A DNA stretch of 64,000 nucleotides from Levilinea saccharolytica (GCF_001306035.1 NZ_LGCM01000046.1:54235-118234); one strand, 5' to 3'; shown: positions 16,693-24,660, counted from the stretch's first letter. Made by a program: numbers and translations. The notes: a model not told the origin generated them from the letters alone.

Positions 16693-18345
16693 TTACGGAA
16701 AGAGCGGACGAGAAGGCATGAGTGTGCTGGCTGAAACGCGTCCGCGGCGTTCTTTTTGAGTCTGGATGCGTCCGTTGGCATGGGCACGCACCAAGGCCTC
16801 CACACAGCGCGCGTCCAGGCGCACATCAGCCTGCTGGCGCAGCTCAGCCAAGGCGTCTTTCAGCTTCATGGCCGTGCGGTAAGGGCGGTCGGAGGTGATG
16901 GCGTCAAACACATCCGCCACCGCCACAATCCGCCCCGCCAGGCAGACCTGCTCACCCTTCAGCCCGCGGGGATAGCCGCTGCCGTCCAGGCGTTCGTGGT
17001 GCTCCCACACCGCCCGCAGCGCCGGGCGCAGCTTGGGGATGTGGCCCAAAATGCGCATGCCCATCTCTGGATGGCGGCGAATCTGCGCGTCTTCCTGCAG
17101 GGTCAGCAGGCCGGGCTTGGTCAGGATCGCATCGGGCATGCCGATCTTGCCGATGTCGTGCAGCAGGCTGCCGATGCGCAGTTGGTGGATCTCTTCTGCG
17201 TTCAGGCTCATTTCGCGCCCAATTTCCACGGCGAATTCACTCACCCGTTGGGAATGGCCCACCGTGTAGGGGTCTTTGGCGTCAATCGCCGCCGCCAGGG
17301 CGCTGATGGCGTTCAGGAACAGCTCATTGGCTTCGTTGTAAATGCCAGCGATCTCCAAAATGGTCGCCGCCTGGTTGGCCAGGGCCTGCAGCAGGCGCGC
17401 ATCTTCCTGGGTGAATTTGCTGCCGATCTTATTGATGGCTTCCAGGCCGCCGATGATGCGCTCGCGCACCCCGCCGCGTTTGCTGCCCAAATCCAGGGCG
17501 CGGGTCTTCAGCGGCACGGCCAGGATCGAACGCGTGGTCACGCCGCCCATGTGGTCGGCCTGGGCGTAATGGCGGTGATCCAGGCTGACATCGTCCACAA
17601 TCACCGTCTGGCCCGATTTGACCACGTGGCCGATGATACCTTGACCAGAGGGGACGGTGATCTTGTTGTCCTTACCCTCCGGCATATTACTGCCCAAATA
17701 CAGCTGGATATCGCCGTTCTTTTCCACCAGGAATAAGGAGCTGAATTCGGTGTTCAGCAGGTCATTGGCGTACGAAATGATCCTGCGTAAAATCGTATCG
17801 CGGTCCAGGGTGGAGCTGATCTGCTCGATGATATTCACCAGGGCTTCCATGCGCGCGGTTTGCTGCTTCACCGAGGCAATCAAATCCAGCTTTTCCAATT
17901 CGCTGCCCAAACGCTTCACCAGCAGGTCGCTGACCACCAGTTGGGGCTGTGCAGCGTCAAAAAGCGCCACCGCCCCGCGCTGGGGGTTGTTTTGCGCCAG
18001 CGGCAGCAGGCACACCAGCCGCGCGCCCAACCCAGGCAGGTGCAGGCAGCGCGGGCTGTCTGCGGTGATCTCGGCGCACAGGGCCTGCACCCCTTGCGGC
18101 GGCAGTTCCACCCCCTGCGAATAACTCACCAACATCTCACCCGGCTTGGCCCTGGGCTCCAGCAGCACAAAAGCCGCCGCCTGGTTGAAGTCCATCAGCA
18201 GGCTGGCCATGCCGCGCAGCAGCGTATCCCGATCGGTTGTGCTGGCAATCTGGTTGGCTTTTTGTAAAACCACCAATAAGTCCTGAGAGGGCAGCGCATC
18301 TGTGCTGCCCATCCAATTCCCAGGTTGGGTTGTGTGAGGTTCCAC
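16693..18345 (-). CDS. GAF-GAF-HD-GYP protein, putative c-di-GMP phosphodiesterase
   Basis: A 550-residue soluble signalling protein. Two GAF-like sensor domains occupy about residues 20-150 and 170-320; the second, with EFSSLFLVEKNGDI and SILAVPLKTRALDLG, is the clearer. The C-terminal HD-GYP domain has GHSQRVSEFAVEIG, LLHDIGKIGMPDAIL, HPEMGMRILGHI and HHERLDGSGYP, so metal ligands and the GYP motif are intact. It should hydrolyse cyclic di-GMP. The start is GTG 18345, one base after the epimerase stop, with AGGAAATAAG ahead, so the two genes are coupled. Confidence 0.9.
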   Translation of the reverse strand: MEPHTTQPGNWMGSTDALPSQDLLVVLQKANQIASTTDRDTLLRGMASLLMDFNQAAAFVLLEPRAKPGEMLVSYSQGVELPPQGVQALCAEITADSPRCLHLPGLGARLVCLLPLAQNNPQRGAVALFDAAQPQLVVSDLLVKRLGSELEKLDLIASVKQQTARMEALVNIIEQISSTLDRDTILRRIISYANDLLNTEFSSLFLVEKNGDIQLYLGSNMPEGKDNKITVPSGQGIIGHVVKSGQTVIVDDVSLDHRHYAQADHMGGVTTRSILAVPLKTRALDLGSKRGGVRERIIGGLEAINKIGSKFTQEDARLLQALANQAATILEIAGIYNEANELFLNAISALAAAIDAKDPYTVGHSQRVSEFAVEIGREMSLNAEEIHQLRIGSLLHDIGKIGMPDAILTKPGLLTLQEDAQIRRHPEMGMRILGHIPKLRPALRAVWEHHERLDGSGYPRGLKGEQVCLAGRIVAVADVFDAITSDRPYRTAMKLKDALAELRQQADVRLDARCVEALVRAHANGRIQTQKERRGRVSASTLMPSRPLFP

Positions 18346-18346
18346 C

Positions 18347-19276
18347 TTATTTCCTTTGTAAACGCGAATCTTGTTCCAGGGTCAGCCGCAGACCCGTTTC
18401 CAGGGGGGTTTTGGGCTGGAAATTTAATACCTTCGCCGCCAGACCGAGATCCGCGCACATGCGCGAAGGGCCGTTGTCGCTGCGCGGGTTATACACTACC
18501 TCCGGCTGGCCGCCAGTCACCGTCATAGCCAAGCGCACCAGATCGCGCACCGAGGTTTCGACCCCAGAGCCCACATTGATGACGGCCTGATCCACAGCCT
18601 CGGCGGTGGCCGCCGCGCGCATCGCGTCCACCACGTCATCCACATAGATGTAATCGCGGGTCTGCAAGCCGGAGCCGTGCACCACCAGGGTGCCGTTGCT
18701 GCTGGCCTGACGCAGAAAGTTGGGAATGACGGGCGCATGCACAGGCGGCAGATGCTGCCCCGGGCCGTAGGCATTAAACACACGCAGGCACACCGACTCC
18801 ATGCCCCACAGGGCGGCAATCGTGCGCACATAGTATTCGGCCGCCAGCTTGGAGACGGCATAGGGGGAACGCGGTGCGGGGGTCGCCGTCTCAGAGATGG
18901 GCTGGTCCAGGCGTTCGCCGTAAATGGCGCCGGAGGAGATGAAAATCACGCGGCGCACGCCCACATCGCGCATGGCCTCCATCAGCGTCACCGTGCCGCC
19001 CACATTCACCTGGTTGTATTCGCGCGGGTACAGCAGCGATTCGGGGACCAACACCCGCGCCGCCAGATGGTACACACAGTCCACGCCTTGCAGCAGGGTC
19101 CACAGTTTGGGGCGGTCGTTCACGTCGCCGCGGGTGAAATGCACCTCAGAAGACAGCGCCGCCGGGTCACCCGTGGACAAATCGTCTAGGCCGCGTACGG
19201 TGTGATTTTCGTTAACGAGCCGGTTGGCTAAAGCCGATCCCAAAAAACCGGCCGCGCCTGTAATCAAGAAATGCAT
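18347..19276 (-). CDS. NAD-dependent nucleotide-sugar epimerase
   Basis: A 309-residue extended SDR of the UDP-glucose 4-epimerase/dehydratase class: TGAAGFLGSALANRL, GLDDLSTG, FISSGAIYGERLDQP and YAVSKLAAEYYV (Tyr-x3-Lys), then RVFNAYGPGQHLP. Likely supplies sugars for envelope polysaccharide. First gene of the leftward cluster that continues with HD-GYP. Upstream a TATAAT (19339-19334) may be its -10 box. Confidence 0.9.
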   Translation of the reverse strand: MHFLITGAAGFLGSALANRLVNENHTVRGLDDLSTGDPAALSSEVHFTRGDVNDRPKLWTLLQGVDCVYHLAARVLVPESLLYPREYNQVNVGGTVTLMEAMRDVGVRRVIFISSGAIYGERLDQPISETATPAPRSPYAVSKLAAEYYVRTIAALWGMESVCLRVFNAYGPGQHLPPVHAPVIPNFLRQASSNGTLVVHGSGLQTRDYIYVDDVVDAMRAAATAEAVDQAVINVGSGVETSVRDLVRLAMTVTGGQPEVVYNPRSDNGPSRMCADLGLAAKVLNFQPKTPLETGLRLTLEQDSRLQRK

Positions 19277-19555
19277 AAGACGCTCAACTCAACAGATCCA
19301 CTAAGAATGGGTGTTTCCCTAGGAATTGTTTTGATTATAGCATACCCTTTTCGGGTACGCACAACGCCAAAACCCGCGCCAGTTTGCCAGCCGTCCAGCC
19401 CAAAAGGGTGAGGCTCAGGGAGGACAAATGTCCCCGCACGCGTGAAGTTTGACCCGTTGACAGATGCACGCTTCGACGTTAACCTAAAGATACTTGTGAA
19501 ATCTCACACATCCTACTCTACGGGTGTGTCATTCCCTCAAAAAGGAGCAAAACCC
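19277..19555. promoter_or_regulatory. Divergent intergenic region epimerase/rubrerythrin
   Basis: About 280 bp without a gene. Leftward TATAAT at 19339-19334 suits the epimerase. Rightward TTGACA at 19457-19462 with 17-nt spacing to TAACCT (a poor -10) may serve rubrerythrin. TGTGA-AATC-TCACA (19495-19508) is a near-perfect palindrome just upstream of the SD and could be an operator. Confidence 0.45.
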
Positions 19556-20053
19556 ATGTCTAAAACCACTGAGAACTTAAAAGCCGCCTTCGCGGGCGAA
19601 TCGCAGGCCAACCGCCGCTATCTGGCTTATGCCAAACAGGCCGAGGAAGAGGGTTACCCCCAGGTAGCTCGCCTGTTCCGCGCCGTGGCCGCCGCCGAAA
19701 CCATCCACGCCCACAGCCACCTGCGCGTTCTGGGTGAAATCAAGAGCACCCTGGAAAACCTGCGCGAAGCCGCAGGGGGCGAGAATTACGAAGTGCATGA
19801 TATGTACCCGCCCTTCATCGAGGATGCCAAAGCCGAAGACAACGCCAAAGCCGTGCGCAGCTTTACCCACGCGATGGAAGTGGAAAAAGGCCACGAGAAA
19901 CTGTATTTGGCCGCGCTGGACACCCTGGGCAAAGAGGAAGAAGAGTACGATTACTACGTGTGCCCCATCTGCGGCCACACCCACCCGCGCAATGCCCCCG
20001 AAAAATGCCCCGTGTGCGGTGCGCCCGCCAGCCGTTTCGAGCGCATTCACTAA
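19556..20053 (+). CDS. Rubrerythrin
   Basis: A 165-residue diiron peroxidase. The N-terminal ferritin-like four-helix bundle has FAGESQANRRYLAYAKQAEEE, ETIHAHSHLRVLG and VEKGHEKLY (Glu/His ligands); the C-terminus is a rubredoxin-like domain with CPICGHTHPRNAPEKCPVCG. It reduces hydrogen peroxide in anaerobes and microaerophiles. Start ATG 19556 follows AAAGGAG. Monocistronic with terminator at 20079-20109. Confidence 0.96.
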   Translation: MSKTTENLKAAFAGESQANRRYLAYAKQAEEEGYPQVARLFRAVAAAETIHAHSHLRVLGEIKSTLENLREAAGGENYEVHDMYPPFIEDAKAEDNAKAVRSFTHAMEVEKGHEKLYLAALDTLGKEEEEYDYYVCPICGHTHPRNAPEKCPVCGAPASRFERIH

Positions 20054-20078
20054 TTCTCCCTGTTTTCTGCTGGTTCCG

Positions 20079-20109
20079 CCATCCCACAGTCATGTGGGGT
20101 GGCGTTTTT
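20079..20109 (+). terminator. Terminator of rubrerythrin
   Basis: CCATCCCACA (20079-20088) pairs with TGTGGGGTGG (20093-20102, one wobble), then CGTTTTTA. Confidence 0.88.
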
Positions 20110-20177
20110 ATTGGGCAGACTCTCCATTCGGTATATAATACAGAAAATGGGGATGATATTCATTTTGGAGTGACGCC

Positions 20178-20777
20178 ATGCCAGAAGCAAGAGCGCATCT
20201 ACCTGAAGAATGGGCCCAACAGGCGCGCTGCCCGGTGTGCAGCCAGCGCCCGTTGAATGTGGTGCAAAGCGCGGATCAGCCCGACCGGTTGGCCTGCCCG
20301 CGCTGCGGAACGCAGTTTGAAATGGATTTGGGCGGCCAGCAGGTGCGGCTGGTGCAGGTCCCGCCCATCCTGCCCGCGGAATGGGCCGGCACCTGGGTGA
20401 AAGCCGCCGATATTCAGGCGCGTGTGCGCCAGGTGGCCCTGGCCGCGCGGGAACGCCGGGCCGCTCCCCCACCCGCCGCAGCGCCACAGCCCATTCCTAC
20501 CCCCCCGCCCGCCGCCGCACCTCAGCCTGCGCCCGCAGCCGCCGCGCCTCAGCCCGTCCCCACGCCCGCGCCGCGCCCGGCCCAGCCCGAAAGCCGCCGC
20601 GCGCACCGCCACGAAATCGGACGACATCCTGGTGCGCCATTTGCGCCCCTTCCGCACCGCCTGGCTGGCGCCGCTGCTGGTGGTGTACGCCTTTGCGCCC
20701 TTCTTCCCCAGCCTGCAAACCGGCATGCAAAAAACCGCCCTGATCCTGATCATCTGGCTGTCGGCGGTGACGTTTAA
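20178..20777 (+). CDS. Zinc-ribbon, Pro/Ala-rich N-terminal part of a frameshifted MscS gene
   Basis: The first about 140 codons look genuine: MPEARAHLPEEWAQQARCPV then CSQRPLNVV and LACPRCGTQFEMD form a CxxC-CxxC zinc ribbon, followed by a Pro/Ala linker. After about position 20600 this frame gives unconvincing Arg/His/Gly residues to its stop at 20777, while the +1 frame carries conserved MscS sequence. The simplest reading is one gene with a one-base shift near 20585-20615, in a GC-rich low-complexity run, by real mutation or assembly error. Alternatively it is a short separate gene. Confidence 0.6.
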   Translation: MPEARAHLPEEWAQQARCPVCSQRPLNVVQSADQPDRLACPRCGTQFEMDLGGQQVRLVQVPPILPAEWAGTWVKAADIQARVRQVALAARERRAAPPPAAAPQPIPTPPPAAAPQPAPAAAAPQPVPTPAPRPAQPESRRAHRHEIGRHPGAPFAPLPHRLAGAAAGGVRLCALLPQPANRHAKNRPDPDHLAVGGDV

Positions 20778-21684
20778 CGCCCTGTTAAACGCGGCGAACG
20801 ATATTTATGAGAACAGCAAGAATTACAACGGGGTCAGTATTCAAGGCTATCTGGATCTGGTCAAGATACTGGCGGTGGTGGTGGCGATCATTTTCAGCAT
20901 CACCCTGCTGACCGGGCAGTCACCCTGGGTGCTGCTGACCAGCCTGGGGGCGCTGACGGCGGTGGTGCTGCTCATCTTTCAGGGCACGCTGCTGTCTCTG
21001 GTGGCCAGCATCCAGATCGTGGCCAACGATTTGATCAAAGAAGGCGATTGGATTGAAGTGCCCAGTTACAGTGCAGACGGGGACGTGGTCAACATCAACC
21101 TGCACACCATCAAGATCCGCAACTTTGACATGACTTACTCGGTGATCCCCACCTACAAGATCGTGGAGGTGGCCTACCGCAACTGGCGCGGGATGAAGGA
21201 AAGCGGCGGGCGGCGTATTCAGCGCTCGATCTCGGTGGACATGAACACGATCAAGTTTTGCGATGCTGAGCTGCTGCAAAGGCTGCGGCGGATTGACCGC
21301 CTGCAAACTTATGTGGACCGCAAAATTGAAGATTTGGAGGCCTACCGCCAGGAGCACGCCGATCACTTTGACTCGCCCCTGGACGGACCGCAGATCACCA
21401 ATGTGGAGGTCTTCCGGCGCTATATCGTCAAGTATTTAAAGAGCCGCGAGGATATTTATCAGGAAAACATGCCCTTTTTGGTGCGGGCGCTGGCCCCCAG
21501 CCCCAACGGCCTGGATATTGAAGTATACGTGTTCGCCAAGACCACGGAATGGACGGCCTATGAGCTGATCCAATCCGAGATTTTTGATCATTTGCTGGCG
21601 GCGGCGCCCAACTTCGACCTGCGCGTGTTCCAGCAGCCCAGTGGGTTGGATTTTTCCGATTTTGCGCGCTCGGTGCGGGTTTGA
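20422..21684 (+). CDS. MscS-family mechanosensitive channel (5' part in another frame)
   Basis: From about 20600 this frame encodes a MscS-like channel: helices AWLAPLLVVYAFAPFFPS, TALILIIWLSAVTFNALLNA, LDLVKILAVVVAIIFSITLL and a pore-lining segment LLIFQGTLLSLVASIQIV, then the beta domain NDLIKEGDWIEVPSYSADGDV and VIPTYKIVEVAYRNWRGMKE. Such channels release osmolytes under membrane tension. No start codon with an SD exists just before the conserved part; the GTG at 20422 lies in a Pro/Arg-rich overlap. The true N-terminus is probably that of the zinc-ribbon frame starting at 20178. Confidence 0.75.
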   Translation: MCARWPWPRGNAGPLPHPPQRHSPFLPPRPPPHLSLRPQPPRLSPSPRPRRARPSPKAAARTATKSDDILVRHLRPFRTAWLAPLLVVYAFAPFFPSLQTGMQKTALILIIWLSAVTFNALLNAANDIYENSKNYNGVSIQGYLDLVKILAVVVAIIFSITLLTGQSPWVLLTSLGALTAVVLLIFQGTLLSLVASIQIVANDLIKEGDWIEVPSYSADGDVVNINLHTIKIRNFDMTYSVIPTYKIVEVAYRNWRGMKESGGRRIQRSISVDMNTIKFCDAELLQRLRRIDRLQTYVDRKIEDLEAYRQEHADHFDSPLDGPQITNVEVFRRYIVKYLKSREDIYQENMPFLVRALAPSPNGLDIEVYVFAKTTEWTAYELIQSEIFDHLLAAAPNFDLRVFQQPSGLDFSDFARSVRV

Positions 21685-21754
21685 GGACGATTCCCACGCA
21701 GAACGGATTGCCAACCCCTTGACCCCGCGGATGGGTTTGCGGAACGATGGGGGT

Positions 21755-21973
21755 TCAGGGAAGGAAATGAATTTCAAATTCCAGGCCTGCCTCGTTTAAA
21801 GCCGCCTGGAGTTGGTTTAGGGGCAGATCGTGAAATTCGATCACAAAGCCGCAATCGCTGGACAGTTCGCGCGGGGTGGGGATGAGCTTAACCAGGAATC
21901 CCGCCTTCTTCAGCGCTTTTTCTCCGCGCAGCGCAGAGGTGGTGGTGTGAAACAGGACAATGCCGCGGCTCAT
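21755..21973 (-). CDS. DUF3343 protein, putative selenium/sulfur carrier
   Basis: A 72-residue protein: MSRGIVLFHTTTSALRGEKA, LIPTPRELSSDCGFVIEFHD, with the single conserved Cys in SSDCG. DUF3343 proteins are small TusA-sized proteins often found beside YedE/YedF and SelD and proposed to carry Se or S. Its ATG overlaps the aminotransferase stop by 4 nt. Last gene of the four-gene leftward module. Confidence 0.85.
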   Translation of the reverse strand: MSRGIVLFHTTTSALRGEKALKKAGFLVKLIPTPRELSSDCGFVIEFHDLPLNQLQAALNEAGLEFEIHFLP

Positions 21974-23118
21974 GGGTTAATGATCCGTTCGACAGCCCTG
22001 AGCGTGCTGGCGATGTCCTGCGGGCTGGTGGTGGGGCCAATGGCCAGGCGCACGGTTCCGTTTGGAAAAGTCCCCAGCGAGCGGTGGGCGGCGGGGGCGC
22101 AGTGCAACCCTACGCGGCACAGAATGTCAAATTCTTCATCCAGGCGTCGGCCGATTTCTGATACATGTTTTCCCTGGATGGTGAACGAGACAATGGCAAC
22201 GGATTGGTCAGGATGGGTAGGGCCATAGACCTGCACCCCGGCCAGGCGGGTTAACCCCTGCTGAAGGGTTTGTTTCAGCTCGTCTTCTTGGGCTCGAATG
22301 GCCTGTAGGCCGTGCTGTTGGACCCAATCTAACCCGGCTTTGAGGCCGGCAATGCCCACGCCGTTGGGTGTTCCGCTCTCGTAGCGGTCTGGCAGATCCT
22401 CCGGCTGGGTTTCGAATTCTGAGCGGCTGCCGGTTCCGCCGCGCACCAGGGGGGATAATTGGGCGGTGTCAAATGTGTCAGCGAGGACCAGCCCCCCTGT
22501 TCCAGGCGGCCCTTGCAGCCCCTTATGGCCGGTAAAAGCCAGTAAGTCGGCGCCCATTGTGGGGAGGTGAATGGGCAGGCTGCCGGCCGTTTGGGCTGCA
22601 TCTACCAACACCCAGGCCCCGGCTGCGTGGGCCAGCCTGGCAATTTCTTCTGCCGGAGCGATGGTTCCACTCACATTGCTGGCGTGGTTCAGGATCACCA
22701 GGCGCGCGGGGGTTTGCAGCGCTGCCGCGAATTTTTGGGGCGAAAGGCTGCCGTCTGACTCTGCGGGAATCACCTCCACCTGCACGCCGCGCTGTTGCAG
22801 GGCGCGCAAAGGGCGCATGACGGCGTTGTGTTCCATACCGCCGGTGATGACGCGCTGACCCGGTTGGAGGAGACCCTGGATGGCCAGGTTGAGGGCGTGG
22901 GTGGCGTTCAGGGTGAAGATCACCCGAGTGGGGTCTTGTACGCCAAAAAAGTCGGCCAGGGCATCGCGGGTATCAAAAATCACCCGTGCGGCCTCGATGG
23001 ATAGTTTATGACCGGAACGGCCGGGGTTTCCCCCGGCGCGTTCCAGGAAATCATGCATCGCCGCCGATACTTCGGGCGGTTTTGGCCAGGAGGTGGCAGC
23101 GTGATCCAGGTAAATCAT
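21970..23118 (-). CDS. Class V aminotransferase, cysteine desulfurase/selenocysteine lyase-like
   Basis: A 382-residue PLP enzyme of the cysteine-desulfurase family (the branch near TIGR01977). MIYLDHAATSWPKP opens the fold; PLP Lys is in FTGHKGLQGPPGTGG; ESGTPNG and the active-site Cys in RVGLHCAPAAHRSLGTFPNG are intact. It should remove S (or Se) from cysteine (selenocysteine) as an enzyme persulfide/perselenide. Overlaps of 4 nt on both sides tie it to the TusA-like and DUF3343 carriers, suggesting it loads them. Confidence 0.9.
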   Translation of the reverse strand: MIYLDHAATSWPKPPEVSAAMHDFLERAGGNPGRSGHKLSIEAARVIFDTRDALADFFGVQDPTRVIFTLNATHALNLAIQGLLQPGQRVITGGMEHNAVMRPLRALQQRGVQVEVIPAESDGSLSPQKFAAALQTPARLVILNHASNVSGTIAPAEEIARLAHAAGAWVLVDAAQTAGSLPIHLPTMGADLLAFTGHKGLQGPPGTGGLVLADTFDTAQLSPLVRGGTGSRSEFETQPEDLPDRYESGTPNGVGIAGLKAGLDWVQQHGLQAIRAQEDELKQTLQQGLTRLAGVQVYGPTHPDQSVAIVSFTIQGKHVSEIGRRLDEEFDILCRVGLHCAPAAHRSLGTFPNGTVRLAIGPTTSPQDIASTLRAVERIINP

Positions 23119-23336
23119 TTGGTCAGGGTGATCCGGTAGGAATGATCGTCCTCATCGGCGACCTCGGCCTTCCAGCCGGCCAATTTGCCGGTGCGTTCGA
23201 TATTGTGGCAGGAGGTGGCGGAATCGGATAAAACGATGAGGGTACCCTTTCCAAGAGAAAGGAGCGCCTCACGGGTCAACATGGCGGGTTCCGGGCAGGA
23301 AAGGCCGCGAACATCCAGGATTTTAGCTGAAGTCAT
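23115..23336 (-). CDS. TusA/YedF-like sulfur/selenium carrier protein
   Basis: A 73-residue SirA/TusA-fold protein with the signature LDVRGLSCPEPAML (CPxP; Cys at about residue 14). TusA passes persulfide sulfur; the YedF branch is linked to selenium metabolism. A second Cys lies in SATSCHNIERTG, as in many YedF-like proteins. Start ATG 23336 follows AAGGAGAT. It sits 11 nt after yedE and overlaps the aminotransferase by 4 nt. Confidence 0.9.
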   Translation of the reverse strand: MTSAKILDVRGLSCPEPAMLTREALLSLGKGTLIVLSDSATSCHNIERTGKLAGWKAEVADEDDHSYRITLTK

Positions 23337-23347
23337 GAGGGATCTCC

Positions 23348-24454
23348 TTAAGCAGAGGCTTTTTCACGCATGGTCAGGCCGAGGATCGTCAGGATCACCA
23401 GACCGGCGATGACGGCAGCGGCGCTGTTGGCGCCGGGACCGGCGGGGGAGGCGGCCAGGCTGAAGGTGTGGGCCACGCCCGCGCCGGCGATCATCCCAAA
23501 GACAAACAGGGTCGCATCTGCATCCCCTTCACCGCTTAAAAAGACCTGACGGCCAGGGCAGCCGCCCGCCAGGGTGAAGGCCAGACCAGCCAGCACCATA
23601 CCGCCAAAATTCCACAAGGCGTTGGTGTGGGCGACGGGTTGGGCTTCAAACCCGGGGTTGAACTGTCCCAAAGCCAGGTTGGTGACAAAAGCGGTCAGCA
23701 CCAGGGCAAGCACACCGTAAAACAAATGCCCATCTCGTAAGAGCACCACATCGCGCAGGGCACCCACCGTGCAGAAACGAGAACGCTGTGCCAGGAAACC
23801 CACCACCAGCCCAACGCCCAACGCCAGGAGCAGGGAAGCGTGCTGGCTGCCGGGGCCTTTTTCGGAGAAGAAGATGGGGCCAACAGGGTTTCCTTCCGCA
23901 TCCCGACCCAGAAGGGGCGCAGTCACGAGCAGGATGAGCAAAAGCAGCGCAAACGCAGGCATGACCCAGCCCGCCGCGGGTGAGGCGGCCCGGCTGCGGC
24001 CCAGGCTAAAGCCGCGTTTGAGGAAGAGGATGCCCAAGCCAATGCCAGCAAACAGGCCAAGAATCCCTGGAATGGCGTTCCAATCCCCACCCGAAAGGCG
24101 CAGGTAAGCCCGCCAGGGGCAGCCCAGGAAAACCAACGCGCCGATGATGGCAAACATGCCTAATAAAAAGCGAATTAGGGGGGAAGATCCTCCGCGCGGT
24201 TTAAACTCGCGGAAAAGGAGGGCTGCAGCCAGAGACCCGAACACGAAGCCGATGATTTCGGGGCGGATATACTGCACAGTGGCGGCCCGGTGGAAACCTA
24301 AAGCGCCGGCAATATCACGGCTGAAGCAGGCCACGCAGATGCCCATATTGCCTGGGTTGCCGAATTTGACCAGGAGGGGAGCCAGAATGCCGATGACAAT
24401 GCCGGTTAAGATGGGCCCCCAACGGGAGGTGAGGAATTTTGAAACCGATTGCAT
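23348..24454 (-). CDS. yedE: YedE-family selenium/sulfur-metabolism membrane transporter
   Basis: A 368-residue YeeE/YedE permease with about ten helices. Both halves carry the family Cys motifs: GNMGICVACFSRDIAG and FLGCPWRAYLRLSGGDWNA in the first, RSRFCTVGALRD and GGCPGRQVFLSGEGD in the second. The GCPWR...LRLSGGD form is that of the selenium-linked YedE/FdhT subfamily as I remember it. It probably imports a small Se or S compound, handed to the downstream carriers. Start ATG 24454 follows AAAGGATT. It is preceded by a terminator and leader (see 24478-24660), so expression is likely set by attenuation. Confidence 0.88.
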   Translation of the reverse strand: MQSVSKFLTSRWGPILTGIVIGILAPLLVKFGNPGNMGICVACFSRDIAGALGFHRAATVQYIRPEIIGFVFGSLAAALLFREFKPRGGSSPLIRFLLGMFAIIGALVFLGCPWRAYLRLSGGDWNAIPGILGLFAGIGLGILFLKRGFSLGRSRAASPAAGWVMPAFALLLLILLVTAPLLGRDAEGNPVGPIFFSEKGPGSQHASLLLALGVGLVVGFLAQRSRFCTVGALRDVVLLRDGHLFYGVLALVLTAFVTNLALGQFNPGFEAQPVAHTNALWNFGGMVLAGLAFTLAGGCPGRQVFLSGEGDADATLFVFGMIAGAGVAHTFSLAASPAGPGANSAAAVIAGLVILTILGLTMREKASA

Positions 24455-24477
24455 GAACAGAATCCTTTCGATGGGTT

Positions 24478-24660
24478 AAAAAAGCTCCTCTGCGCACCGG
24501 CAGAGGACGCCCAAATGACCCGGGATACTGTCCAATCCTTCTTCAGAGAGAAGTCTTCTTTCTGCCGTGCGCACCGACTGGATGTAACACGTACATCCGC
24601 TCACAGGGATTTCAATTCCAGCGAATTGGATTGGCCACGGCTTCACCTCCTTTTGATTGA
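24478..24660 (-). promoter_or_regulatory. Attenuator leader of the yedE module (terminator plus antiterminator)
   Basis: An intrinsic terminator lies 24 nt before yedE: TCCTCTGC (24507-24500) pairs with GCAGAGGA (24493-24486), then GC and six T (24483-24478). An exclusive alternative exists: GCGCACGGCAG (24572-24562) pairs with CTGCC-G-GTGCGC (24503-24492, one bulged base), an 11-bp GC-rich stem that would swallow both the 5' arm and loop of the terminator. A smaller hairpin CTTCT/AGAAG lies between them. Upstream, AAAGGAGGTGA (24653-24643) heads a short reading frame. Together these are the parts of a transcription attenuator. Confidence 0.75.
24543..24638 (-). CDS. Leader reading frame with in-frame UGA, possible 31-residue selenopeptide
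   Basis: GTG 24638 is preceded at ideal spacing by GGAGGTGA. Eight codons read MANPIRWN, then UGA (24614-24612), then NPCERMYVLHPVGAHGRKK and TSL to a second UGA (24545-24543). If the first UGA is read as selenocysteine the peptide has a U-x-x-C redox-like motif. Thirteen nt after it a hairpin GGATGTA-CGTGT-TACATCC (24598-24580) begins; its loop starts 20 nt from the UGA and has G as second base, which satisfies the bacterial SECIS geometry I know. Otherwise the product is only an 8-residue leader peptide. No selA/B/C/D gene is in the window. Confidence 0.4.
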
